Below are positions 1-14,550 of a DNA stretch of 64,000 nucleotides, in pieces (position 1 is the first letter of the stretch; each line of letters opens with the position of its first letter). This stretch comes from Aurelia coerulea (taxonomy: Eukaryota > Cnidaria > Scyphozoa > Semaeostomeae > Ulmaridae): positions 13,865,501 through 13,929,500 of the forward strand of contig CM076949.1 in NCBI GenBank assembly GCA_039566865.1, given 5' to 3'. The notes beneath the pieces are model-generated. The model worked only from the letters and a program-made list of their open reading frames with translations, was not told the DNA's origin and made no database searches. The translations under genes were made by a program, and so were the position numbers.

Positions 1-719
1 AACACCAGACCACGCAGAAAAAATCAGGATCTAAAGACCTGAAATATTCTGCATGGGCACTCTAAATCTTTCGAAATGAGTTGAATTCGGTAAATTCTTG
101 ATGAAATCATACAAGGAAGATGGTCTCCTTCGTACCAATCTGTTATTACGATATTTCGAACCCTTTGAGAACCACAACACCAGACCACGCAGAAAAAATC
201 AGGCTCTAAAGACCTGAAATATTCTGCATGGGCACTCTAAATCTTTCGAATATGAGTTGAATTTGGGAAATTCTTGATGAAATCAAGCAAGGAAGATGGT
301 CTCCTTCGTACCAATCTGTATTACGATATTTCGAACCCTTTGAGAAGCACAACACCAGACCACGCAGAAAAAATCAGGATCTAAAGACCTGAAATATTCT
401 GCATGGGCACTCTAAATCTTTCGAAATGAGTTGAATTTGGGAAATTCTTGATGAAATCAAGCAAGGAAGATGGTCTCCTTCGTACCAATCTGTTATTACG
501 ATATTTCGAATCCTTTGAGAAGCACAACACCAGACCACGCAGAAAAAATCAGGGCTCTAAAGACCTGAAATATTCTGCATGGGCACTCTAAATCTTTCGA
601 AATGAGTTGAATTCGGTAAATTCTTGATGAAATCATACAAGGAAGATGGTCTCCTTCGTACCAATCTGTTATTACGATATTTCGAACCCTTTGAGAACCA
701 CAACACCAGACCACGCAGA

Positions 720-3700
720 AAAAATCAGGCTTTAAAGTCCTGAAATATTCTGCATGGGCACTCTAAATCTTTCGAAATGAGTTGAATTTGGGAACTTCTT
801 GATGAAATCAAGCAAGGAAGATGGTCTCCTTCGTACCAATATGTTATTACGATATTTCGAACCCTTTGAGAACCACAACACCAGACCACGCAGAAAAAAT
901 CAGGCTTTAACCCTTTCCTGCATGAATTTTTTTTATAGGGAGAAAAAAATATTTGAGTGATGAATTATGTATGTTTTAGGTCCTACATACATAATTGACA
1001 AAAAAAATTAAAATCTATTGTTGTGTTGACGTCATCACAATGTGTTGCTCCTGAGCAACATCATGCAGCAAGGGGGTAAGGGTCTGGCACAATCACCCGG
1101 ATGTTATTTTCCTATTTGTGGATTCCATGACTCCAAATTCCTATTCTATTCAACTTCCTTCAATAAATAGAGCATTTTGCACCTGGTATACCTTGTGGCA
1201 GACCAATATCAAGAAATAATAAGATGAGTATACTATCAAATGAACTAAAAATGCTAAATTATGAATGCTAAATTACATAAAAACAATGTCTTTCGAGTGG
1301 TTTTGACAACTTTCGGTACCCTTCAAAGAAAAAAAAGGTATTTTGGCTGTTTTTTGATTGATTATGACTTTCTGTGTTCATCAACAAAAAAGTAAACAAA
1401 ATCTCAAAATGCAGGAAATGCCACAAATATTGAAAAATATGTTTGTAAATAAAAACGAAGTTGCCATGAAGATTATAAACAGTTATTTCATCATTAAATA
1501 TACAGAAAACATTATTTTCAAGCATGTTTTGGTTTACTTCCGGGTTCCCACATGGCTGAAATCAGGGTCTCTTGCTGCATGATGTTGCTCTGGAGCAACG
1601 CCTACAAAATGAGCCCAAGAGCACACTGGATGTTTCAATCGGACAAAATAACACTATCTATAAGTAAAACATGATCAACAAAAGGTAAAAATAATTTATT
1701 TAGAAATGAAATGCTACTCACAAGGATACAGGAAATCGAAGAATTTGGCAGAGTTGCAGTGGGAAGCTTCTGCACTTAGGCCAAAGTTTGAAGGATTGTC
1801 ATACTTCATATAAAGGAGCATTTGTGTCCCGAAACAATAGAAAACATTGTTTGCCTGTGTGAAATATCATAATGGGGTAACCAAGTCAATATCTACTCCT
1901 GCGCAGCGTCAATGAGCAATAAAAAGTTTGTTGCTGGAGAGCAACATTATGCAGGAAAGGGTTAAAGTCCTGAAATATTCTGCATGGGCACTCTAAATCT
2001 TTCGAAATGAGTTGAATTTGGGAAATTCTTGATGAAATCAAGCAAGGAAGATTGTCTCCCTCGTACCAATCTGTTATTACGATATTTCGAACCCTTTGAG
2101 AACCACAACACCAGACCACGCAAAAAAGATCAGGCTCTAAAGACCTGAAATATTCTGCATGGGCACTCTAAATCTTTCGAAATGAATTGAATTCGGTAAA
2201 TTCTTGATGAAATCATACAAGGAAGATGGTCTCCTTCGTACCAATCTGTTATTACGATATTTCGAACCCTTTGAGAACCACCACACCAGACCACGCAGAA
2301 AAAATCAGTGACTAAAAGGGTCTGAAATATTTTGCATGAGCATCGCCATTCTTTCAATATGAGTTGAATTTGGGAAATTCTTGATGAAATCAAGCAGGGA
2401 AGATGGTCTCCTTCGTACCAATCTGGTATTACGATATTTCGAACCCTTTGAGAACCACAACACCAGACCACGCAGAAAAAATCAGGATCTAAAGACCTGA
2501 AATATTCTGCATGGACACTCTAAATCTTTCGAAATGAGTTGAATTTGGGAAATTCTTGATGAAATAAGCAAGGAAGATTGTCCCCTTCGTACCAATCTGT
2601 CATTACGTTATTTCGAATCCTTTGAGAAGCACAACACCAGACCACGCAGAAAAAATCAGGCTCTAAAGACATGAAATATTCTGCATGGACACTCTAAATC
2701 TTTCGAAATGAGTTGAATTCGGTAAATTCTTGATGAAATCATACAAGGAAGATGGTCTCCTTCGTACCAATCTGTTATCACGATATTTCGAACCCTTTGA
2801 GAACCACAACACCAGACCACGCAGAAAAAATCAGGCTTTAAAGTCCAGAAATATTCTGCATGGGCACTCTAAATCTTTCGAAATGAGTTGAATTTGGGAA
2901 CTTCTTGATGAAATCAAGCAAGGAAGATGGTCTCCTTCGTACCAATCTGTCATTACGTTATTTCGAATCCTTTGAGAAGCACAACACCAGACCACGCAGA
3001 AAAAATCAGGCTCTAAAGACATGAAATATTCTGCATGGACACTCTAAATCTTTCGAAATGAGTTGAATTCGGTAAATTCTTGATGAAATCATACAAGGAA
3101 GATGGTCTCCTTCGTACCAATCTGTTATCACGATATTTCGAACCCTTTGAGAACCACAACACCAGACCACGCAGAAAAAATCAGGCTTTAAAGTCCAGAA
3201 ATATTCTGCATGGGCACTCTAAATCTTTCGAAATGAGTTGAATTTGGGAACTTCTTGATGAAATCAAGCAAGGAAGATGGTCTCCTTCGTACCAATCTGT
3301 TATTACGATATTTCGAAGCCTTTGAGAAGCACAACACCAGACCACGCAGAAAATATCAGGATCTAAAGACCTGAAATATTCTGCATGGGCACTCTAAATC
3401 TTTCGAAATGAGTTGAATTCGGTAAATTCTTGATGAAATCATAAAAGGAAGATGGTCTCCTTCGTACCAATCTGTTATTACGATATTTCGAACCCTTTGA
3501 GAACCACCACACCAGACCACGCAGAAAAAATCAGTGACTAAAAGGGTCTGAAATATTTTGCATGAGCATCGCCATTCTTTCAATATGAGTTGAATTTGGG
3601 AAATTCTTGATGAAATCAAGCAAGGAAGATGGTCTCCTTCGTACCAATCTGGTATTACGATATTTCGAACCCTTTGAGAACCACAACACCAGACCACGCA

Positions 3701-6460
3701 GAAAAAATCAGGATCTAAAGACCTGAAATATTCTGCATGGACACTCTAAATCTTTCGAAATGAGTTGAATTTGGGAAATTCTTGATGAAATAAGCAAGGA
3801 AGATTGTCCCCTTCGTACCAATCTGTCATTACGTTATTTCGAATCCTTTGAGAAGCACAACACCAGACCACGCAGAAAAAATCAGGCTCTAAAGACATGA
3901 AATATTCTGCATGGACACTCTAAATCTTTCGAAATGAGTTGAATTCGGTAAATTCTTGATAAAATCATACAAGGAAGATGGTCTCCTTCGTACCAATCTG
4001 TTATCACGATATTTCGAACCCTTTGAGAACCACAACACCAGACCACGCAGAAAAAATCAGGCTTTAAAGTCCAGAAATATTCTGCATGGGCACTCTAAAT
4101 CTTTCGAAATGAGTTGAATTTGGGAACTTCTTGATGAAATCAAGCAAGGAAGATGGTCTCCTTCGTACCAATCTGTTATTACGATATTTCGAACCCTTTG
4201 AGAAGCACAACACCAGACCACGCAGAAAATATCAGGATCTAAAGACCTGAAATATTCTGCATGGGCACTCTAAATCTTTCGAAATGAGTTGAATTCGGTA
4301 AATTCTTGATGAAATCATACAAGGAAGATGGTCTCCTTCGTACCAATCTGTTATTACGATATTTCGAACCCTTTGAGAACCACAACACCAGACCACGGAG
4401 AAAAAATCAGGCTTTAAAGTCCTGAAATATTCTGCATGGGCACTCTAAATCTTTCGAAATGAGTTGAATTTGGCAAACTCTTGATGAAATCATACAAGGA
4501 AGATGGTCTCCTTCGTACCAATCTGTTATTACGATATTTCGAACCCTTTGAGAACCACAACACCAGACCACGTAGAAAAAATCAGGGCCTAAAGACCTGA
4601 AATATTCTGCATGGGCACTCTAAATCTTTCGAGATGAGTTGAATTTGGCAAACTCTTGATGAAATCATACAAGGAAGATGGTCTCCTTCGTACCAATCTG
4701 TTATTACGATATTTCGAACCCTTTGAGAACCACAACACCAGACCACGCAGAAAAAATCAGGCTCTAAAGACCTGAAATATTCTGCATGGACACTCTAAAT
4801 CTTTCGAAATGAGTTGAATTCGGTAAATTCTTGATGAAATCATACAAGGAAGATGTTCCCCTACGTACCAATCTGTTATTACGATATTTCGAAACCTTTG
4901 AGAAGAACAGCACCAGACCACGCAGAAAAAATCAGGCTTTAAAGTCCTGAAATATTCTGCATGGGCACTCTAAATCTTACGAAATAAGTTGAATTCGGTA
5001 AATTCTTGATGAAATAAGCAAAGAAGATTGTTTCCTTCGTACCAATCTGTTATTACGATATTTCGAATCCTTTGAGAAGCACAACACCAGACCACGCAGA
5101 AAAAATCAGGATCTAAAGACCTGAAATATTCTGCATGGACACTCTAAATCTTTCGAAATGAGTTGAATTCGGTAAATTCTTGATGAAATCATACAAGGAA
5201 GATGGTCCCCTTCGTACCAATCTGTTATTACGATATTTCGAACCCTTTGAGAAGCACAGCACAAGACCACGCAGAAAAAATCAGGCTTTAAAGTCCTGAC
5301 ATATTCTGCATGGGCACTCTAAGTCTTACGAAATGAGTTGAATTCGGTAAATTCTTGATGAAATAAGTAAGGAAGATTGTCTCCTTCGTACCAATCTGTT
5401 ATTACGATATTTCGAATCCTTTGAGAAGCACAACACCAGACCACGCAGAAAAAATCATGCTCTAAAGACCTGAAATATTCTGCATGGACACTCCAAATCT
5501 TTCGAAATGAGTTGAATTTGGGAAATTCTTGATGAAATCAAGAAAGGAAGATAATCTCCTTCGTACCAATCTGTTATCACGATATTTCGAACCCTTTGAG
5601 AACCACAACACCAGACCACGCAGAAAAAATCAGGCTTTAAAGTCCTGAAAAATTCTGCATGGGCACTCTAAATCTTTCGAAATGAGTTGAATTTGAGAAA
5701 TTCTTGATGAAATCAAGCAAGGAAGATTGTCTCCCTCGTACCAATCTGTTATTACGATATTTCGAACCCTTTGAGAACCACAACACCAGACCACGCAAAA
5801 AAAATCAGGCTCTAAAGACCTGAAATATTCTGCATGGGCACTCTAAATCTTTCGAAATGAATTGAATTCGGTAAATTCTTGATGAAATCATACAAGGAAG
5901 ATGGTCTCCTTCGTACCAATCTGTTATTACGATATTTCGAACCCTTTGAGAACCACCACACCAGACCACGCAGAAAAAATCAGTGACTAAAAGGGTCTGA
6001 AATATTTTGCATGAGCATCGCCATTCTTTCAATATGAGTTGAATTTGGATAAATTCTTGATGAAATCAAGCAAGGAAGATGGTCTCCTTCGTACCAATCT
6101 GGTATTACGATATTTCGAACCCTTTGAGAACCACAACACCAGACCACGCAGAAAAAATCAGGATCTAAAGACCTGAAATATTCTGCATGGACACTCCAAA
6201 TCTTTCGAAATGAGTTGAATTTGGGAAATTCTTGATGAAATCAAGCAAGGAAGATGGTCTCCTTCGTACCAATCTGTTATCACGATATTTCGAACCCTTT
6301 GAGAACAACAACACCAGACCACGCAGAAAAAATCAGGCTTTAAAGTCCTGAAATATTCTGCATGGGCACTCTAAATCTTTCGAAATGAGTTGAATTTGGG
6401 AACTTCTTGATGAAATCATACAAGGAAGATGGTCTCCTTCGTACCAATCTGTTATTACGA
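720..6460. repeat. Segmental duplication in satellite, copy 1 (7.36-kb offset)
   Basis: This block matches 8,081-13,830 almost base for base at an offset of 7,361 bp left of the MITE poly-A and 7,359 bp to its right. Monomer variants occur in the same order in both, including rare ones such as ccacggag, ccacgtag and the gatgttcccctacg variant. Similarity weakens into ordinary monomer-level similarity at both ends, so the limits are approximate. Confidence 0.85.
911..1961. mobile_element. piggyBac-like MITE inside the satellite, copy 1
   Basis: A 1,051-bp non-satellite block is bounded by TTAA at 907-910 and 1962-1965. Its ends are inverted: ccctttcctgcatg on the left and tatgcaggaaaggg on the right. 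Undisturbed monomers of this variant read ggctttaaagtcc here, so a single TTAA is the empty site and the duplication is exact. TTAA duplication plus CCCT ends is the piggyBac hallmark. Inside, an inverted pair at about 1043-1078 and 1568-1600 (gttgctcctgagcaac-type hairpins next to atgcagcaag) resembles subterminal repeats, and a hairpin with tatgtatg/catacata arms lies near 963-995. It carries TGACGTCA at 1027-1034. A 74-codon plus-strand frame at 1358-1582 resembles no transposase that I recognise. The element is therefore non-autonomous. Confidence 0.88.
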
Positions 6461-8080
6461 TATTTCGAACCCTTTGAGAACCACAACACCAGACCAGGCA
6501 GAAAAAATCAGGCTCTAAAGACCTGAAATATTCTGCATGGGCACTCTAAATCGTTCGAAATGAGTTGAATTTGGGAAATTCTTGATGAAATCAAGCAAGG
6601 CAGATGGTCTCCTTCGTACCAATCTGTTATTACGATATTTCGAACCCTTTGAGAACCACCACACCAGACCACGCAGAAAAAATCAGTGACTAAAAGGGTC
6701 TGAAATATTTTGCATGAGCATCGCCATTCTTTCAATATGAGTTGAATTTGGGAAATTCTTGATGAAATCAAGCAGGGAAGATGGTCTCCTTCGTACCAAT
6801 CTGGTATTACGATATTTCGAACCCTTTGAGAACCACAACACCAGACCACGCAGAAAAAATCAGGATCTAAAGACCTGAAATATTCTGCATGGACACTCTA
6901 AATCTTTCGAAATGAGTTGAATTTGGGAAATTCTTGATGAAATAAGCAAGGAAGATTGTCCCCTTCGTACCAATCTGTCATTACGTTATTTCGAATCCTT
7001 TGAGAAGCACAACACCAGACCACGCAGAAAACATCAGGCTCTAAAGACATGAAATATTCTGCATGGACACTCTAAATCTTTCGAAATGAGTTGAATTCGG
7101 TAAATTCTTGATGAAATCATACAAGGAAGATGGTCTCCTTCGTACCAATCTGTTATCACGATATTTCGAACCCTTTGAGAACCACAACACCAGACCACGC
7201 AGAAAAAATCAGGCTTTAAAGTCCAGAAATATTCTGCATGGGCACTCTAAATCTTTCGAAATGAGTTGAATTTGGGAACTTCTTGATGAAATCAAGCAAG
7301 GAAGATGGTCTCCTTCGTACCAATCTGTTATTACGATATTTCGAACCCTTTGAGAAGCACAACACCAGACCACGCAGAAAATATCAGGATCTAAAGACCT
7401 GAAATATTCTGCATGGGCACTCTAAATCTTTCGAAATGAGTTGAATTCGGTAAATTCTTGATGAAATCATACAAGGAAGATGGTCTCCTTCGTACCAATC
7501 TGTTATTACGATATTTCGAACCCTTTGAGAACCACCACACCAGACCACGCAGAAAAAATCAGTGACTAAAAGGGTCTGAAATATTTTGCATGAGCATCGC
7601 CATTCTTTCAATATGAGTTGAATTTGGGAAATTCTTGATGAAATCAAGCAAGGAAGATGGTCTCCTTCGTACCAATCTGGTATTACGATATTTCGAACCC
7701 TTTGAGAATAACAACACCAGACCACGCAGAAAAAATCAGGATCTAAAGACCTGAAATATTCTGCATGGACACTCTAAATCTTTCGAAATGAGTTGAATTT
7801 GGGAACTTCTTGATGAAATCAAGCAAGGAAGATGGTCTCCTTCGTACCAATATGTTATTACGATATTTCGAATCCTTTGAGAAGCACAACACCAGACCAC
7901 GCAGAAAAAATCAGGCTCTAAAGACATGAAATATTCTGCATGGACACTCTAAATCTTTCGAAATGAGTTGAATTCGGTAAATTCTTGATGAAATCATACA
8001 AGGAAGATGGTCTCCTTCGTACCAATCTGTTATCACGATATTTCGAACCCTTTGAGAACCACAACACCAGACCACGCAGA

Positions 8081-11000
8081 AAAAATCAGGCTTTAAAGTC
8101 CAGAAATATTCTGCATGGGCACTCTAAATCTTTCGAAATGAGTTGAATTTGGGAACTTCTTGATGAAATCAAGCAAGGAAGATGGTCTCCTTCGTACCAA
8201 TATGTTATTACGATATTTCGAACCCTTTGAGAACCACAACACCAGACCACGCAGAAAAAATCAGGCTTTAACCCTTTCCTGCATGAATTTTTTTTATAGG
8301 GAGAAAAAAATATTTGAGTGATGAATTATGTATGTTTTAGGTCCTACATACATAATTGACAAAAAAAATTAAAATCTATTGTTGTGTTGACGTCATCACA
8401 ATGTGTTGCTCCTGAGCAACATCATGCAGCAAGGGGGTAAGGGTCTGGCACAATCACCCGGATGTTATTTTCCTATTTGTGGATTCCATGACTCCAAATT
8501 CCTATTCTATTCAACTTCCTTCAATAAATAGAGCATTTTGCACCTGGTATACCTTGTGGCAGACCAATATCAAGAAATAATAAGATGAGTATACTATCAA
8601 ATGAACTAAAAATGCTAAATTATGAATGCTAAATTACATAAAAACAATGTCTTTCGAGTGGTTTTGACAACTTTCGGTACCCTTCAAAGAAAAAAGGTAT
8701 TTTGGCTGTTTTTTGATTGATTATGACTTTCTGTGTTCATCAACAAAAAAGTAAACAAAATCTCAAAATGCAGGAAATGCCACAAATATTGAAAAATATG
8801 TTTGTAAATAAAAACGAAGTTGCCATGAAGATTATAAACAGTTATTTCATCATTAAATATACAGAAAACATTATTTTCAAGCATGTTTTGGTTTACTTCC
8901 GGGTTCCCACATGGCTGAAATCAGGGTCTCTTGCTGCATGATGTTGCTCTGGAGCAACGCCTACAAAATGAGCCCAAGAGCACACTGGATGTTTCAATCG
9001 GACAAAATAACACTATCTATAAGTAAAACATGATCAACAAAAGGTAAAAATAATTTATTTAGAAATGAAATGCTACTCACAAGGATACAGGAAATCGAAG
9101 AATTTGGCAGAGTTGCAGTGGGAAGCTTCTGCACTTAGGCCAAAGTTTGAAGGATTGTCATACTTCATATAAAGGAGCATTTGTGTCCCGAAACAATAGA
9201 AAACATTGTTTGCCTGTGTGAAATATCATAATGGGGTAACCAAGTCAATATCTACTCCTGCGCAGCGTCAATGAGCAATAAAAAGTTTGTTGCTGGAGAG
9301 CAACATTATGCAGGAAAGGGTTAAAGTCCTGAAATATTCTGCATGGGCACTCTAAATCTTTCGAAATGAGTTGAATTTGGGAAATTCTTGATGAAATCAA
9401 GCAAGGAAGATTGTCTCCCTCGTACCAATCTGTTATTACGATATTTCGAACCCTTTGAGAACCACAACACCAGACCACGCAAAAAAGATCAGGCTCTAAA
9501 GACCTGAAATATTCTGCATGGGCACTCTAAATCTTTCGAAATGAATTGAATTCGGTAAATTCTTGATGAAATCATACAAGGAAGATGGTCTCCTTCGTAC
9601 CAATCTGTTATTACGATATTTCGAACCCTTTGAGAACCACCACACCAGACCACGCAGAAAAAATCAGTGACTAAAAGGGTCTGAAATATTTTGCATGAGC
9701 ATCGCCATTCTTTCAATATGAGTTGAATTTGGGAAATTCTTGATGAAATCAAGCAGGGAAGATGGTCTCCTTCGTACCAATCTGGTATTACGATATTTCG
9801 AACCCTTTGAGAACCACAACACCAGACCACGCAGAAAAAATCAGGATCTAAAGACCTGAAATATTCTGCATGGACACTCTAAATCTTTCGAAATGAGTTG
9901 AATTTGGGAAATTCTTGATGAAATAAGCAAGGAAGATTGTCCCCTTCGTACCAATCTGTCATTACGTTATTTCGAATCCTTTGAGAAGCACAACACCAGA
10001 CCACGCAGAAAAAATCAGGCTCTAAAGACATGAAATATTCTGCATGGACACTCTAAATCTTTCGAAATGAGTTGAATTCGGTAAATTCTTGATGAAATCA
10101 TACAAGGAAGATGGTCTCCTTCGTACCAATCTGTTATCACGATATTTCGAACCCTTTGAGAACCACAACACCAGACCACGCAGAAAAAATCAGGCTTTAA
10201 AGTCCAGAAATATTCTGCATGGGCACTCTAAATCTTTCGAAATGAGTTGAATTTGGGAACTTCTTGATGAAATCAAGCAAGGAAGATGGTCTCCTTCGTA
10301 CCAATCTGTCATTACGTTATTTCGAATCCTTTGAGAAGCACAACACCAGACCACGCAGAAAAAATCAGGCTCTAAAGACATGAAATATTCTGCATGGACA
10401 CTCTAAATCTTTCGAAATGAGTTGAATTCGGTAAATTCTTGATGAAATCATACAAGGAAGATGGTCTCCTTCGTACCAATCTGTTATCACGATATTTCGA
10501 ACCCTTTGAGAACCACAACACCAGACCACGCAGAAAAAATCAGGCTTTAAAGTCCAGAAATATTCTGCATGGGCACTCTAAATCTTTCGAAATGAGTTGA
10601 ATTTGGGAACTTCTTGATGAAATCAAGCAAGGAAGATGGTCTCCTTCGTACCAATCTGTTATTACGATATTTCGAAGCCTTTGAGAAGCACAACACCAGA
10701 CCACGCAGAAAATATCAGGATCTAAAGACCTGAAATATTCTGCATGGGCACTCTAAATCTTTCGAAATGAGTTGAATTCGGTAAATTCTTGATGAAATCA
10801 TAAAAGGAAGATGGTCTCCTTCGTACCAATCTGTTATTACGATATTTCGAACCCTTTGAGAACCACCACACCAGACCACGCAGAAAAAATCAGTGACTAA
10901 AAGGGTCTGAAATATTTTGCATGAGCATCGCCATTCTTTCAATATGAGTTGAATTTGGGAAATTCTTGATGAAATCAAGCAAGGAAGATGGTCTCCTTCG

Positions 11001-13830
11001 TACCAATCTGGTATTACGATATTTCGAACCCTTTGAGAACCACAACACCAGACCACGCAGAAAAAATCAGGATCTAAAGACCTGAAATATTCTGCATGGA
11101 CACTCTAAATCTTTCGAAATGAGTTGAATTTGGGAAATTCTTGATGAAATAAGCAAGGAAGATTGTCCCCTTCGTACCAATCTGTCATTACGTTATTTCG
11201 AATCCTTTGAGAAGCACAACACCAGACCACGCAGAAAAAATCAGGCTCTAAAGACATGAAATATTCTGCATGGACACTCTAAATCTTTCGAAATGAGTTG
11301 AATTCGGTAAATTCTTGATAAAATCATACAAGGAAGATGGTCTCCTTCGTACCAATCTGTTATCACGATATTTCGAACCCTTTGAGAACCACAACACCAG
11401 ACCACGCAGAAAAAATCAGGCTTTAAAGTCCAGAAATATTCTGCATGGGCACTCTAAATCTTTCGAAATGAGTTGAATTTGGGAACTTCTTGATGAAATC
11501 AAGCAAGGAAGATGGTCTCCTTCGTACCAATCTGTTATTACGATATTTCGAACCCTTTGAGAAGCACAACACCAGACCACGCAGAAAATATCAGGATCTA
11601 AAGACCTGAAATATTCTGCATGGGCACTCTAAATCTTTCGAAATGAGTTGAATTCGGTAAATTCTTGATGAAATCATACAAGGAAGATGGTCTCCTTCGT
11701 ACCAATCTGTTATTACGATATTTCGAACCCTTTGAGAACCACAACACCAGACCACGGAGAAAAAATCAGGCTTTAAAGTCCTGAAATATTCTGCATGGGC
11801 ACTCTAAATCTTTCGAAATGAGTTGAATTTGGCAAACTCTTGATGAAATCATACAAGGAAGATGGTCTCCTTCGTACCAATCTGTTATTACGATATTTCG
11901 AACCCTTTGAGAACCACAACACCAGACCACGTAGAAAAAATCAGGGCCTAAAGACCTGAAATATTCTGCATGGGCACTCTAAATCTTTCGAGATGAGTTG
12001 AATTTGGCAAACTCTTGATGAAATCATACAAGGAAGATGGTCTCCTTCGTACCAATCTGTTATTACGATATTTCGAACCCTTTGAGAACCACAACACCAG
12101 ACCACGCAGAAAAAATCAGGCTCTAAAGACCTGAAATATTCTGCATGGACACTCTAAATCTTTCGAAATGAGTTGAATTCGGTAAATTCTTGATGAAATC
12201 ATACAAGGAAGATGTTCCCCTACGTACCAATCTGTTATTACGATATTTCGAAACCTTTGAGAAGAACAGCACCAGACCACGCAGAAAAAATCAGGCTTTA
12301 AAGTCCTGAAATATTCTGCATGGGCACTCTAAATCTTACGAAATAAGTTGAATTCGGTAAATTCTTGATGAAATAAGCAAAGAAGATTGTTTCCTTCGTA
12401 CCAATCTGTTATTACGATATTTCGAATCCTTTGAGAAGCACAACACCAGACCACGCAGAAAAAATCAGGATCTAAAGACCTGAAATATTCTGCATGGACA
12501 CTCTAAATCTTTCGAAATGAGTTGAATTCGGTAAATTCTTGATGAAATCATACAAGGAAGATGGTCCCCTTCGTACCAATCTGTTATTACGATATTTCGA
12601 ACCCTTTGAGAAGCACAGCACAAGACCACGCAGAAAAAATCAGGCTTTAAAGTCCTGACATATTCTGCATGGGCACTCTAAGTCTTACGAAATGAGTTGA
12701 ATTCGGTAAATTCTTGATGAAATAAGTAAGGAAGATTGTCTCCTTCGTACCAATCTGTTATTACGATATTTCGAATCCTTTGAGAAGCACAACACCAGAC
12801 CACGCAGAAAAAATCATGCTCTAAAGACCTGAAATATTCTGCATGGACACTCCAAATCTTTCGAAATGAGTTGAATTTGGGAAATTCTTGATGAAATCAA
12901 GAAAGGAAGATAATCTCCTTCGTACCAATCTGTTATCACGATATTTCGAACCCTTTGAGAACCACAACACCAGACCACGCAGAAAAAATCAGGCTTTAAA
13001 GTCCTGAAAAATTCTGCATGGGCACTCTAAATCTTTCGAAATGAGTTGAATTTGAGAAATTCTTGATGAAATCAAGCAAGGAAGATTGTCTCCCTCGTAC
13101 CAATCTGTTATTACGATATTTCGAACCCTTTGAGAACCACAACACCAGACCACGCAAAAAAAATCAGGCTCTAAAGACCTGAAATATTCTGCATGGGCAC
13201 TCTAAATCTTTCGAAATGAATTGAATTCGGTAAATTCTTGATGAAATCATACAAGGAAGATGGTCTCCTTCGTACCAATCTGTTATTACGATATTTCGAA
13301 CCCTTTGAGAACCACCACACCAGACCACGCAGAAAAAATCAGTGACTAAAAGGGTCTGAAATATTTTGCATGAGCATCGCCATTCTTTCAATATGAGTTG
13401 AATTTGGATAAATTCTTGATGAAATCAAGCAAGGAAGATGGTCTCCTTCGTACCAATCTGGTATTACGATATTTCGAACCCTTTGAGAACCACAACACCA
13501 GACCACGCAGAAAAAATCAGGATCTAAAGACCTGAAATATTCTGCATGGACACTCCAAATCTTTCGAAATGAGTTGAATTTGGGAAATTCTTGATGAAAT
13601 CAAGCAAGGAAGATGGTCTCCTTCGTACCAATCTGTTATCACGATATTTCGAACCCTTTGAGAACCACAACACCAGACCACGCAGAAAAAATCAGGCTTT
13701 AAAGTCCTGAAAAATTCTGCATGGGCACTCTAAATCTTTCGAAATGAGTTGAATTTGGGAACTTCTTGATGAAATCATACAAGGAAGATGGTCTCCTTCG
13801 TACCAATATGTTATTACGATATTTCGAACC
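8081..13830. repeat. Segmental duplication in satellite, copy 2 (7.36-kb offset)
   Basis: Partner of 720-6,460, including a MITE copy. The right limit is near 13,830: there this copy continues with a ctttaaagtcc monomer while the partner has a ctctaaagacc monomer. Confidence 0.85.
8272..9320. mobile_element. piggyBac-like MITE inside the satellite, copy 2
   Basis: Same element as the one at 911-1961, with TTAA at 8268-8271 and 9321-9324. By eye the only difference is a run of A shorter by 2 bases near 8690. The flanking satellite variants match as well, so this is a passenger of a segmental duplication and not a second insertion. It contains the same subterminal inverted pair, the same TGACGTCA (8388-8395) and the same short open frame (8717-8941). 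Confidence 0.88.
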
Positions 13831-13860
13831 CTTTGAGAACCACAACACCAGACCACGCAG
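11750..13860. repeat. 2.1-kb satellite block repeated at 14,551-16,665
   Basis: The rare variants ccacggag (about 11,754), ccacgtag (about 11,930) and gatgttcccctacg (about 12,212) recur in the same order about 2,801 bp downstream, an offset of 16 monomers. The match runs until about 13,860, where the downstream copy changes to a caaggcctaaag variant. Part of this block is itself shared with the 7.36-kb duplication. Confidence 0.75.
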
Positions 13861-14550
13861 AAAAAATCAGGCTTTAAAGTCCTGAAATATTCTGCATGGG
13901 CACTCTAAATCTTTCGAAATGAGTTGAATTTGGGAAATTCTTGATGAAATCAAGCAAGGAAGATTGTCTCCCTCGTACCAATCTGTTATTACGATATTTC
14001 GAACCCTTTGAGAACCACAACACCAGACCACGCAAAAAAAATCAGGCTCTAAAGACCTGAAATATTCTGCATGGGCACTCTAAATCTTTCGAAATGAATT
14101 GAATTCGGTAAATTCTTGATGAAATCATACAAGGAAGATGGTCTCCTTCGTACCAATCTGTTATTACGATATTTCGAACCCTTTGAGAACCACCACACCA
14201 GACCACGCAGAAAAAATCAGTGACTAAAAGGGTCTGAAATATTTTGCATGAGCATCGCCATTCTTTCAATATGAGTTGAATTTGGGAAATTCTTGATGAA
14301 ATCAAGCAAGGAAGATGGTCTCCTTCGTACCAATCTGGTATTACGATATTTCGAACCCTTTGAGAACCACAACACCAGACCACGCAGAAAAAATCAGGAT
14401 CTAAAGACCTGAAATATTCTGCATGGACACTCTAAATCTTTCGAAATGAGTTGAATTCGGTAAATTCTTTATGAAATCATACAAGGAAGATGGTCCCCTT
14501 CGTACCAATCTTTTATTACGATATTTCGAACCCTTTGAGAACCACAACAC

